Source: Penium margaritaceum
Taxonomy: Eukaryota > Streptophyta > Zygnematophyceae > Desmidiales > Peniaceae
Direction of reading: 5' to 3'
Length of the DNA stretch: 38,650 nucleotides
NCBI GenBank assembly: GCA_023375785.1
Contig: SZWC01000083.1
Span: forward strand, 148,335-186,984
Shown: piece after piece, positions 10,644-19,827 of the stretch
How the letters are laid out: each line of letters begins with the position of its first letter
Numbering within the stretch: the first letter of the stretch is position 1
Program-made: the position numbers and the translations under genes
The notes under the pieces: model-generated
Told to the model about the DNA's origin: nothing
Seen by the model: only the letters and a program-made list of their open reading frames with translations
Database searches by the model: none

Positions 10644-11252
10644 ATGCTTACCCCCTTTGCGGACGCAAAGGTGAAAAACTACATGCAGAAGGCAGAGGAG
10701 TACGACATCATCCCGGCTAGACCGCTCTCTGGGACTGTCTCGGATCCCAAAAGTTTATCCGGGCGGGAGGTCGATTGCAACGCCAAGAAGTGCAGCTGCG
10801 GCCAGTGGGCCGAGTACGGGTTCCTGTGTGAGCACGTAGTGAGCCTTCTGCTTGATGCAAGTGTCAATCCGGAGATGTACGTCGACATTCACTTGACGAG
10901 AATGGCCTGGAAGAAGACCTACCGTCACCCCATGCCCGGGGTGAATCTCCGCGAGGTGCAGTGCACAGAGAAGGGATGGGGACCGCCAGGCAAGAAGCAT
11001 GGTGCCGGAAGGCCGAAGTCCAAGCGGAAGGACCGGTACGAGCATCGTAAGAGGGACCGCATCTGCAGCCATTGCGGCCTGGCTGGACATGGCCCGCGGA
11101 AATGTACAAACCCACCTGCTTTGTTGCCAGCTAACGTGACAGCACTCCTGCCAGACAGCTTGTCTCTGGACGCGAGATGCGAGGTGATGGTGGACGAGGC
11201 CATGGAAGTGATGCAGCTGGTTTGGCAGCAGCAGCAACAGCAGCAGGCATGA
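10644..11252 (+). pseudogene. MULE transposase C-terminus: SWIM and CCHC zinc fingers, polyQ
   Basis: This 202-residue open frame is the best preserved part of the MULE. It has the SWIM zinc finger (CSCGQWAEYGFLCEH, pattern CxCxnCxH), a basic stretch (GRPKSKRKDRYEHRKRDR) and a CCHC knuckle (CSHCGLAGHGPRKC), the usual C-terminal order of MuDR-type transposases. It ends in a polyglutamine tail encoded by CAG/CAA. It lies in the same frame as the catalytic remnant upstream. Confidence 0.88.
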
Positions 11253-11650
11253 CAGGTGGTGACGCGGGGGGAAGTCATGCAGTGGTTCCGGTAGCAGCAG
11301 CTGCAGCAGCAGCCACGGCATGTGAAACTGGTGATGCAGTGGGTGAGGTAGCAATAACAAAAGGCACATCACGTGATGATGCAGGAGGAAGTGAAGTAGA
11401 GGGTGAAGCAGTAGACCTCGCATTGTCTTCCCAGGTTGACAACCCTAGGAGTCCAGCGAGGGCAGCAAACAACACAACAGAGAGCGATCTCTCCTCATCT
11501 GACTGGTGAGATGAGAAGAGTGCCTCAGACTACGAGACTACTCAGACGTATGAGTGGGAGTCAAACGATGGCTCCTCCCACTTGGAATCATCCAGGGACG
11601 AGGAACAAACGCAATGCAAGCGGCAGTGCAAGGGCAGTTCGGTCTGATAA
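11253..11650 (+). pseudogene. Ala-rich and acidic Ser-rich tail after the MULE
   Basis: A different frame, open from 11177 to 11509, encodes an Ala-rich stretch and ends ESDLSSSDW. Past the TGA the same frame goes on with acidic/serine-rich sequence (SASDYETTQTYEWES, LESSRDEEQTQ). It could be a frameshifted C-terminal tail of the transposase; I recognise no domain. Confidence 0.4.
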
Positions 11651-11989
11651 TTTGTATTATAGTCATTCATGACATGAATTCATGGCCCATGATGCATAAA
11701 ATTTGACTTCTACATTCACAACTGTTTTTTTTATTCCTTTTTGTTTTCTGTGCAGGTGAGGCAGATCCATGTCTTGCTGAAGACGGTGATCAAGCGGCAA
11801 CCAATGCTCAATCTTCACTGGCACAGGGTCAGATCACATATGGCCGACGACACGGGATGTGCGGTGAAGGATGCAGAAGTCATCTGTTGCAAGATGGCCA
11901 ATCTCAACCTAGGGAAGAGAGAGGTGGAGGAGGCCAGATATCAAGTGGCCAACCCATGCACCCATTTTGTTCATCTGTTACTGCAGTGT
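11651..11989. other. AT-rich spacer with splice-acceptor-like site
   Basis: AT-rich DNA with a 12-bp palindrome CATGAATTCATG near 11674, followed by a T-rich tract and TTCTGTGCAG (about 11746-11755) that looks like an intron 3' end. No coding region was recognised on the plus strand. On the minus strand this would lie downstream of the element 6 gag knuckle but shows no clear protease. Confidence 0.4.
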
Positions 11990-12316
11990 GGGGCACCAAA
12001 GCCAAAAGTTCCCTGACTGGTTGCAGAAATTTCACCTCTGTGCTCCACAACCACCCCCACATCCACCACTGCTGCTTCCAGAGGAACCTCTCCCTCCTCC
12101 ACTAGCACTCCCTGGATGTGCATACATTATGTTTTTGGAAGCAGCTGCAGCAGCCGAGATGTTGCGGTGTGTGTAGGCCGTTGGCATTGCGCTTGTCGCA
12201 TCGCGTGCCTCACCCTTGAGGATTTCCTCATTGGTGCACAGTTGGGCAATTTGACAGTGAGGTCAACGCGCTCGATCTCATCCACTGGCTACTGGCAAAT
12301 AAATGCTCGCTGAAAC
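11990..12316 (-). pseudogene. Element 6 gag, C-terminal part with decayed zinc knuckle
   Basis: The minus strand continues the gag begun at 17853-18452, beyond element 2. It shows EEILKGEARDATSAM, the usual end of the UBN2-type copia gag core, then a Gly/Ser-rich linker and a ruined CCHC knuckle. The first Cys is now TGA (12032-12034), the second Cys is kept (12023-12025), the His is Asn (12008-12010), and the last Cys is kept. The spacing still equals CX2CX4HX4C. It is an old copy, host to the younger element 2. Confidence 0.72.
12312..12316. repeat. Target-site duplication GAAAC, left copy
   Basis: GAAAC directly precedes the LTR; the identical GAAAC follows the other LTR at 17853-17857. 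A perfect 5-bp duplication is the integration footprint of copia elements. Confidence 0.92.
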
Positions 12317-13047
12317 TGTTGGCTCTAGTGGGTGTGGAAGCACCCTCAAGGATGCCTAGCTCTTGCTGATGCACGCTACCAAGGTTTGGGGGAGCCAATG
12401 GACACCTTCGGTGAAGAGTGTGGAGCTCAAGGATCACGGATGTGAGTGGACAGAACACGTCGCATTCAGTAGAACTGAATCGAAGGACGTTTTTGTTACT
12501 TAGCATAGTGAGATTACATCAGATTCTTATAATCTGTGATCTTAGCTTTCCAACGCATCCAAGCACGCCCAAATCGGAGCAGTAGAGCCCCTGCTACGGC
12601 CGTCGAAGTAACCCTTGGTGGAGCCGAGCTGCCCACTATGCCCACGAACGCGAGTGAAGGGAGGTGCTTCGACGGTGGCCTGTCGAAGCGCCCTTCCTGT
12701 CATCCCAACGTGGGGAGGGGCTTGCCTTGGTCCGGGGGACCATCCACATTCATTCCTTCATGGCCCATGTACCTTTGGAGCCCACTGGAGACGAACTAGG
12801 ATCACTGGCGGTGGATTATCCCGCCACCTATGTCGGGTACCAGATTCCACACGCCCAACACCCGATTTTCGGGCTAGGCTAACTTTCTGAATACTCACTC
12901 AAATCGAGCGATTCAAAGCTCGATCCTGCATGGAAAAATCCAAGTAATCCAAATCTAAAGTCAGATCAGGTGTTCGACCACTCCACAGTGGTCGAACCAG
13001 GGAGTACACTTAACGGCACTCATGGCAAGGGGCACACCATGTCAACA
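12317..13047 (-). repeat. 3' LTR of element 2
   Basis: 731 bp, TGTTGGCTCT to CATGTCAACA, matching 17182-17852. It contains two strong hairpins (12663-12692 and 12972-12997) that persist in the other copies. Positions 12749-12809 are missing from the partner copy, where a single N stands instead. Confidence 0.95.
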
Positions 13048-13058
13048 ATCTCCCCCTT
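13048..13058 (-). other. Polypurine tract of element 2
   Basis: The minus strand reads AAGGGGGAGAT immediately before the LTR start TGTTGACATG, the expected plus-strand primer site. Confidence 0.8.
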
Positions 13059-13100
13059 GCACCGCAGCCTTGATGCCCTGTCCTTGGAACCTGTAGCATT

Positions 13101-15248
13101 TTAAACTTCACAGCGCAGACCGAGCTCCATGCAGCTCGCGTCGTGCCTGTCCTTGGGCTGTGCCTTGGTCATGGCATCGGCGAGCATGCGCTTAGTGCCA
13201 CANACCGTCGGCTTCCTTTGCGGCACGCCGATCTCCTTTAGCAGCCGCCGCAGCCACACCGCCTCCTTTGCGGCTTCCGCGAGCGCGATGTACTCCGCTT
13301 CGGTGCTGGACAGCGCCACGCAGTCCTGCTTCCTGCTTGCCCATGAAACTGCTGCACCACCAAGCACAAACACGTACCCCGACGTTGATTTTCTGTCATC
13401 CACATCACCAGCCCAGTCGGCATCGGAGTAGCCGACCAACTCGAGGGAGTTGTCACGCGCTCCCCCTCCAAACACGAGCCGCGACTGTTTTGTCGCCTTG
13501 AGATAGCGGAGGATCCGCTTCACCGCTTGCCAATGCAGCGGCCCGGGGTCAGCCACGTAGCGGCTCACTTGGCCCTCTGCGAAGGCCAGGTCGGGCCGCG
13601 TCGCCACCATGGCGTACATGATGCTCCCCACAGCTGACTGGTATGGCACACCTGCCATTTCCTCCTTCTCCTCATCCGTGCTCGGGCCCATGCTCGAGCT
13701 CAGCTCACACGTGGTGGTCATGGGTGTGCCGATGGGGTTGCACTCCTCCATGTTGTAGCGGCGGAGTACCTCTTGCACGTACTTTGCCTGCCCCATCTCG
13801 AGCGTGCGTGCCTTGCGATCCCTCTTGATGGTGACGCCGAGGTAGTACTTGAGCTGACCCATGTCGGTCATTTTGAACCGACCGCCCAGCTTCCGTTTCA
13901 GGTTCACCAACTCCTCCATGTCCGACGACACGAGGATGAGATCATCGACGTAGAGTGCCACGATCTGGTGCAACCCCGGCTGCTTCCGCACGTACACGCT
14001 GTGATCCGCCTCGCAGCGCTTGAAGCCAAGCTCGGCCATGAAGCCGTCCATTTTCAGGTACCACATGAGTGGCGCTTGCTTCAGTCCATAGAGCGCCTTG
14101 CGAAGCCGGCACACCTTCCCTGGCGGCGCGTCCACCCCCTCCGGCACCTCCATGAGGACCTCCTTGTCCAGGTTGCCGTTGAGAAACGCGGTTTTCACGT
14201 CCATTTGGTGGACTTCGTAGTCGCGCGCCGCCGCCACCGAGAGGATGGAACGGATGGAGGTGAACTTCGCCACCGGTGCGAAGGTTTCTTCGTAGTGTTC
14301 ACCCTTTCGTTGGGCGTACCCCTTCGCGACCAGCCGCGCCTTGTACCGCTCCACTTTCCCCTCCTTGGTGAGCTTCTTCTTGAAGATCCACTTGGAGCCG
14401 ATGATTTTTGCGCCCTCCGGCCTATCAATCAGCTGCCAAGTACCGTTCTCTTCGTGGGAGGCAAGCTCAGATTTTATGGCTCCCTCCCACTCAGCCCCAT
14501 CCTTCTGCTGCAACGCCTCCTTGACGGTCTCGGGCTCCTCTTGCGCAAAGAATGCTCGAGAAAACCCAGTCCAGGTGCCCTGCGCGGCATCGTACCGTTT
14601 TGCCGTCCTCCTTGCGCGTCCGCTTCTCTGGGGCTGCTGTTGTTGAGGCTGCTGCCGCTGCTGCTGCTGCTGCTGCTGCTGCCCTCTTGCGGCGCCACTC
14701 ACACCGCTGGCCTGCTCCCCCTCTCTCGGGGACCGTGGAGATGCGGGCTCACTCCCCGCCTCCTCGTTCAGCTCCACTGCTGCCGGCGCTTCGGAATCAT
14801 CGTCCGACTTGGCTGAATGCAAATCAGCCGCTCCCCCATCCCCCGGATGGTTGTCGCCGGTTGGAGCCGCTTGGACGTCACCCTCTTTTGCGTCCTCCAG
14901 CGTCTCCCCCTCGAGGAGTGGCAGCCACTCCCCTCGCTTGGAGAGACCCGCGTCCTTGTCCGTCCAACGACTGTCCTCGTCAAACGTGACGTCGTGACTC
15001 TTCACAATCTGCTGCCTCCGCGGGTCGAAGAGCCGGTACGCCTTGCTCCCGCTCTCGTACCCGACGAAGATGCACCGGCGAGTCCGCGGGTCCAGTTTGC
15101 CCCGCCCCTCCCGTGCCTGCACAACAGCATGTGCAACACAACCAAACGTGCGGAGGTGTGCCACAGTTGGCTTCCTCCCGCTCCACACTTCTTGTGGCGT
15201 CTTCCACACCTTGGACTCCGCGTCTTTTAGCAGCTTCGTCGGCGTCAG
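13101..15248 (-). pseudogene. Element 2 RT, RNase H and integrase C-terminus
   Basis: A 702-residue frame. It runs from the integrase C-terminal part (KTPQEVWSGRKPTVAHLRTFG, CIFVGYESGSKAYRLFDP) and a polyQ/acidic spacer through a well-kept RT: SKWIFKKKL, AKGYAQRKGEHYEETFAPV, HQMDVKTAFLNGNLDKE, ALYGLKQAPLMWY, YVDD at 13941-13952, MTDMGQLKYYLGV. RNase H follows (GYSDADWAGD, STEAEYIALAEA), ending LADAMTK. About 45 residues, including the third catalytic Asp block, are missing at a single N (13203), where sequence has been collapsed. The frame is separated from the upstream integrase by a one-base deletion near 15248. Confidence 0.93.
13203..13203. other. Single-N gap that hides coding sequence
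   Basis: The N joins GVPQRKPT to CGTKRMLAD in RNase H. In element 1 about 45 residues lie between the equivalent points. The N is therefore a gap placeholder of wrong size and not a miscalled base. Confidence 0.75.
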
Positions 15249-16660
15249 TTCATGATGTACGCCGCTGTCCGTGCCGCCTCGCCCCAGTACCGCTGCGCGA
15301 GGCCGGCATCACTCAACATGGACCGGACCATGTTGAGGATTGTGCGGTTTGCCCTCTTGGCGACGCCGTTCTGCTGCGGAGAGTGTGGCGTAGTTTTCTG
15401 CCACGCAATCCCCTTTCTCTTCATCCATGCCGAGCAGCCCTCGTACTCGCCGCCGTTGTCGCTCCAGAACGCCTTCACCTTCAAGTCTGTTTGCCGCTCC
15501 ACTGCCGCCACAAACTCCTGCATACAAGTCAGGACATCACTCTTCCTCTTGATGATGTAGAGGTAGAGCTTGCGGCTGTGGTCGTTGATGAAGGTGACGA
15601 AGTAGAGAGCGCCCCCGATGGAGCTCTCGAATGGTCCACACACGTCCGTGTGCACCACCTCCAACTTCGTCGATGCACGCGTCCCTTTGCCGTCAAACGG
15701 CTGCCGTGTAGCCTTGCCCACCACGCATGGCTCGCACACAGCATTCTTGGCTGCATCGAGGCCCTTGACCTCAAGGCCTCGCACCACTTCCTTTTTTGCC
15801 ATGTCCCTCACAGTTGAGGGAGTGATGTGACATAGGCGGCGGTGCTACAGGTCCAGATTTCCTTCATCCTTTGTCACGAGGTTGACGGCGTCAGTCCTTA
15901 CCGCATCGGCAAGGACCTTGGTGCGAAGAAGGTACAGGTCCTCCTCCCTCTTGCCACGCGCAATCACCTCGCCGTCACCCTCCTTCCGGATAATGGCCTC
16001 CTTCTTGTTGAAGAGTACCTCGAGCCCCTTGTCGGTAAGGCGGCTCACTGACAGCAGATTTGCCCCAAAGTTGGGCATGTGGAGCACATCGTAAATGGTG
16101 CACGGAATGACTTTCCCGTTCACCACCGACTCAATGCGAACATTCCCTTCGCCCGCGGCCAACTCTGTTTTGCCGTTGGCCACTGTCATGCGCCGCTCGG
16201 TGGCGCCGTAGGTGACGAATGCCGCCCGGTTGCATTGTGTGTGGCGGCCTGATCCGGAGTCGATCACCGTGACTTCCGGATCTGTCAAGTCGGTAGACTC
16301 CCTAGCCATCATGGCCTGGGTGTCCTTCTTCCCGCCCTTCCTGGGCTGGTCCGACTTCTTGTTGGGGGAATCGCGTGCGTAGTGGCCCTGTTTGCCACAA
16401 TTGTAGCACTCCCCTTTGTTGTCACCTCTCTTGGTGCCCTGGTTAGCACCCTTCCCCTTCTTGCCTCCCCCTCCACCTTGAGGGTGGACGGCATAGGCGG
16501 AACTTGATGTTGCCCCACTCTCTCTCCCACCACGCCGCATCCATTCGTTGCGGACGTATTCAGCCACCTTCGGGTACTTCAGCTCATCGGCGGACCAGCC
16601 GCCTACGACGGTGATCATGGGACTCCAACTGTCCGGCAAGGCCAGAAGGAGGATCATGGC
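15245..16660 (-). pseudogene. Element 2 zinc knuckle, protease and integrase
   Basis: In one frame: the zinc knuckle CYNCGKQGHYARDSP (16367-16408), whose last Cys is Ser (codon 16367-16369); protease VTVIDSGSG (catalytic Asp 16259-16261); integrase zinc segment HRRLCH with the CEPC block; and the catalytic core with Asp codons 15644-15646 (VHTDVCGP) and 15458-15460 (FWSDNGGEY). The third acidic residue is replaced: QQNGVAKRANRT has Lys (15356-15358) where copia integrases have Glu. A TAG at 15845-15847 stands where the family has Trp just before HRRLCH. Polyprotein processing and integration in cis should both fail. Confidence 0.92.
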
Positions 16661-17113
16661 TTGCAGCTGAGGGTCAACCTTCCATCCGGTGGCTACGCAC
16701 TCGGCAGTAAGGGACTCAATCTGCTACATGATCTCCATGATGTCGTCGCCTTCGTTCGCTCGGAGGGTGACGAGCCTCTTGAAGACGAAGAGTTGGTTAG
16801 CGAGGTTGGTGGACTGGTAGATGGTGCAGAGTTTCTTCCAGGCCTACGCGGCCTCTGTGCATCCTTGAATTAGTGCGCGCTGCGGCGGAGCTAGCGCTAA
16901 CACCAACAATGCAAGTGTCTTCTTGTTGGGCTTCTTGTACTTATCCACTTCCTCCGGCGTCGCGGTATCCGGAGGCGCGGTCTCTTCACCGTTGACCAGC
17001 TCAAGCAGGCCCTTGTCATCGAGGTAGACCTCAAACTGCCACCTCCACAAGGGGAAGCCGTTTCCATCAAACTTGGAGACGGCGCCGATGCTCTCTTGCT
17101 CGGTCGTTGCCAT
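16661..17113 (-). pseudogene. Element 2 gag N-terminal part with two TAG stops
   Basis: The ATG at 17111-17113 (MATTEQESIGAVSKF) starts a typical plant copia gag: FDGNGFPLWRWQFEVYL (the DUF4219/UBN2-type start), LALLVLALAPPQRALIQGC, then AWKKLCTIYQSTNLANQLF beyond a TAG at 16844-16846. A second in-frame TAG lies at 16724-16726 before QIESLTAEC. All of it is in the same frame as the zinc knuckle and protease, so the ancestor had one continuous gag-pol frame. The start is 51 bases downstream of the primer site. Confidence 0.9.
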
Positions 17114-17163
17114 GGCGCGCGGCGGTAGCGTGAAAGTTGAGGAGCTAGGGTCCTTCTAGGCAC

Positions 17164-17178
17164 GTGGGCCCATAACCC
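17164..17178 (-). promoter_or_regulatory. Primer-binding site of element 2: tRNA-iMet anticodon arm
   Basis: The plus strand reads GTGGGCCCATAACCC, ending three bases before the 5' LTR. This is identical to the anticodon arm of plant initiator tRNA-Met as I know it, so the element's RNA (GGGTTATGGGCCCAC) would pair with that internal region and not with the tRNA 3' end. Drosophila copia is known to prime from a cleaved half-tRNA-iMet at this region. Confidence 0.85.
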
Positions 17179-17181
17179 TTT

Positions 17182-17852
17182 TGTTGGCTCTAGTGGGTGT
17201 GGAAGCACCCTCAAGGATGCCTAGCTCTTGCTGATGCACGCTACCAAGGTTTGGGGGAGCCAATGGACACCTTCGGTGAAGAGTGTGGAGCTCAAGGATC
17301 ACGGATGTGAGTGGACAGAACACGTCGCATTCAGTAGAACTGAATCGAAAGACGTTTTTTTTACTTAGCATAGTGAGATTACATCAGATTCTTATAGCCT
17401 GTGATCTTAGCTTTCCAACGCATCCAAGCACGCCCAAATCGGAGCAGTAGAGCCCCTGCTACGGCCGTCGAAGTAACCCTTGGTGGAGCCGAGCCGCCCA
17501 CTGTGCCCACGAACGCGAGTGAAGGGAGGCGCTTCGACGGTGGCCTGTCGAAGCGCCCTTCCTGTCATCCCAACGTGGGGAGGGGCTTGCCTTGATCCGG
17601 GGGACCATCCACANGGTGGATTATCCCGCCACCTATGTCGGGTACCAGATTCCACACGCCCAACACCCGATTTTCGGGCTAGGCTAACTTTCTGAATACT
17701 CACTCAAATCGAGCGATTCAAAGCTCGATCCTGCATGGAAAAATCCAAGAAATCCAAATCTAAAGTCAGATCAGGTTTTCGACCACTCCTCAGTGGTCGA
17801 ACCAGGGAGTACACTTAACGGCACTCATGGCAAGGGGCACACCATGTCAACA
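17182..17852 (-). repeat. 5' LTR of element 2
   Basis: 671 bp. It equals the 731-bp partner minus 61 bases plus one N at 17614, so the length difference is an assembly gap. The same hairpins as in the 3' LTR lie at 17528-17557 and 17778-17801. Confidence 0.94.
17614..17614. other. Single-N gap replacing 61 bp of LTR
   Basis: The sequences before and after the N match left-LTR positions up to 12748 and from 12810; the bases between are absent. Confidence 0.9.
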
Positions 17853-18452
17853 GAAACGCCTTGTACTTCTTGCTGAGGTGCAGTAGCATGACGTCCAGCC
17901 ATTCCAGGATCGAGCACTCTGCACCAATGTCCAAGAGACGCCGGAAAATGTTCATCATCTCCTCCCAAAACTCAGCAATTGGCACTCCAGGCTTCGAGAA
18001 TATGTTGTGCAGCTGGTCTTGTACGACCAATGTCATACCCTGCTCCTCCTGACGGTGGCAAGGTGCCGCCACACCATGTAGGGAAGTAGGTTGCTACAGC
18101 GAGGTTCGTCACAATGTCCTCTAAAGAGATGTTAATGCAGAGTGTGAGATTGAGCTTCCGGCAGTGCTTGCCTCAGGGTGTTGTAGGTGCGAAGCAATAG
18201 TTGAGCATTTGCGGTGTCCAGCGGCAGTTGCAGGTAGTATTTTATGAGCCCATAGTCGGCTGCCCAGTCAAGGAGAATATCCTTCCATGCTGGGAATTCC
18301 CATGTTCCCATCTGTGGTAAGAACAGTTGTTTCTGGCCTAAGCCAAGGCGTGCCATAATCTCTGACATTAGGGAAAATACAGATGGGTTAGCAGCCTCTC
18401 CACCCTCTCCACCATCAATCCCATCCTGAACACCATCTTCAGTGGTCGGCAT
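17853..18452 (-). pseudogene. Element 6 gag, N-terminal part (interrupted by element 2)
   Basis: A decayed UBN2-type copia gag. Visible pieces are FLPQMGTWEFPAWKDILLDWA, LPLDTANAQLLLRTYNTLRQA, and after a frame change AEFWEEMMNIFRRLLDIGA and LDVMLLHLSKKYKAF, which is the family's half where 'LP..Y' and 'L..EE' motifs occur. Element 2 has inserted just after this last piece. The coding sense resumes at 12316 on the other side, with GAAAC duplicated. An acidic start (MPTTEDGVQDGIDGG, 18452) may be the true N-terminus. No pol for this element is seen. Confidence 0.7.
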
Positions 18453-18840
18453 CCTTTCTGTGGATCAGAAAGGAACATCAGAGATACAGGGTTAGGTGAG
18501 GAATACTGTTTTTCCGTCGAAGAAAAACTGAACAGCAATTTTCCAGGCCCATTGTGGGCCCAGGTTTTGGGAGAGAACCTTTTGTTGAGGCCCTGCAAGA
18601 CACCCTCCCCACCCTTCCCTGCCCTTGACCCCGCCCAATGTGGTGGCCACACCCTGTTGGGCTGGCCCTTGAGGTGGTGGTGGAGTGGTATTTGCTTCTC
18701 TTAGCCCCATTGCCTCGTGGCACATCTCCTTGGCCTTGGCAACTGCCTGGGAACCTTCAGGAGGTGCCCCTGAGGCCGTTTTATGCTGTGACCAGCCCTC
18801 TAGCAGAACGATAATGTCATAAAAAAATAGTAAACTCAAA
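18453..18840 (-). other. Unrecognised minus-strand open stretch
   Basis: Open on the minus strand over about 115 codons (18839-18492), with a Pro/Gly-rich segment and KTASGAPPEGSQAVAKAKEM. I recognise no domain. It lies directly upstream of the element 6 gag and could be its leader or an overprinted part of an older element. Confidence 0.25.
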
Positions 18841-19722
18841 TTTTTGGAGAAAAAGGATCTGACTTGGTAGGAGATTTATACCTTTCTATGAACAAATTAT
18901 TTTCAATGACCTGAATAATGATTTTTATAAAAATTCATTCATAATAATCAAAATTCATCGGAATGTCGTTTCCCAGATCATAAGACTCTAACCATATGGT
19001 GAAATGGCATCACCAGCAGCTCCTCACACCCTTGTCCGTCCAACGCGCATCACTGGACACCCCTTTCCTCCTTTTTCACGCTACACCTCTTTCTGCTCCT
19101 CATAAGGCACACAAAAGTGCTCAGATACCACAAGAACAGAAAAACGAATTGAATACAAATCAATTCAGGTCAAACAGTGGAAGTTAGAGTACTCTAGGAC
19201 CAAAACATCATGGCGGAAACCCTAAAAACTACAAGTGTCCAAGTAAGGCGTGAGTCCCCTCTTACGGGTGAGGCTCACTACTCAAGCCTCACCCAGCGAC
19301 CGGCAAGCCTTGCTTACCGGCTAGAGCTCGCGATCGAGAACATAGCCCTCGCGCGTCCTAAAAAGGGATTCCCAGAAGTCGGAAACATCCCTGTTGCAGT
19401 TTGTGACACAAAACCTTCAAACACACCTAGAAGGTCTACCTACTCCTGGTTAGAGATACTAGTCTAGCTTTCCTACAGAAATATGATTTGGATGGTCACA
19501 TACATTTTCACACTGTCAGCTGAGGGTCTTGTGGTCAGGAGAGAGATAAACATGCAACAGAACAGGTCCGGGTGGCGCCAAGGTGGGCCGCCAGGGTGCC
19601 GCGATCGTGGTGCATTGTCTCCACTCTCTGAACCGACAAGCCATGTGCACTTATGGCCACAAGATGGATGGAACAAAGTAAACAAGAAATTAACACTTAT
19701 TGGGCTTCTTGAGGAAGTGGTT
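18841..19722. other. No gene seen; paired hairpins
   Basis: AT-rich from about 18820 to 18970, then unremarkable. Two adjacent inverted repeats stand out: GGGTGAGGCT (19266-19275) with AGCCTCACCC (19285-19294), perfect over 10 bp, and CCGGCAAGC with GCTTACCGG at 19300-19320 with one mismatch. No open frame supported by a family match. Confidence 0.45.
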
Positions 19723-19827
19723 CTAGTTTCCTTTGAGGAGTGTCTCCTTGCCTTTGGAATCCTTACCACTGGCATTTGCCTCCTCTAGGTATTCACGGTT
19801 CAAATTTCCCTCCTTGCCGCAGTTGTG
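19723..19827 (-). pseudogene. Copia gag zinc-knuckle fragment
   Basis: The minus strand reads HNCGKEGNLNREYLEEANAS and continues with Lys/Gly to a TAG at 19723-19725. It resembles the knuckle and tail of element 2 gag (CYNCGKQGHYARD, then NKK). The knuckle is decayed: only the second Cys remains, with Asn at the His site and Tyr at the last Cys. It abuts the truncated RNase H of element 4, which is the wrong order for one copia element, so a deletion or rearrangement joined them. Confidence 0.55.

Larger units (their letters stand above)
12317..17852 (-). mobile_element. Element 2: young complete Ty1/copia element
   Basis: A 5536-bp minus-strand element with TGTTG...CAACA LTRs, a perfect GAAAC duplication, a polypurine tract, an unusual primer site and one gag-pol frame. 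The LTRs differ at only about a dozen positions outside an assembly gap (about 98% identical), so it is the youngest complete insertion here. Even so, gag-pol has three TAG stops, one frameshift, a Cys-to-Ser change in the zinc knuckle and a Glu-to-Lys change in the integrase active site. It sits inside the old gag of element 6. Its Pol is closely related to element 4 (both carry KEVLMEVPEGVDAP). Confidence 0.95.

Noticed and set aside
13773..14816. 347-codon plus-strand ORF
   Set aside because: Exactly antisense to the well-supported RT of element 2.
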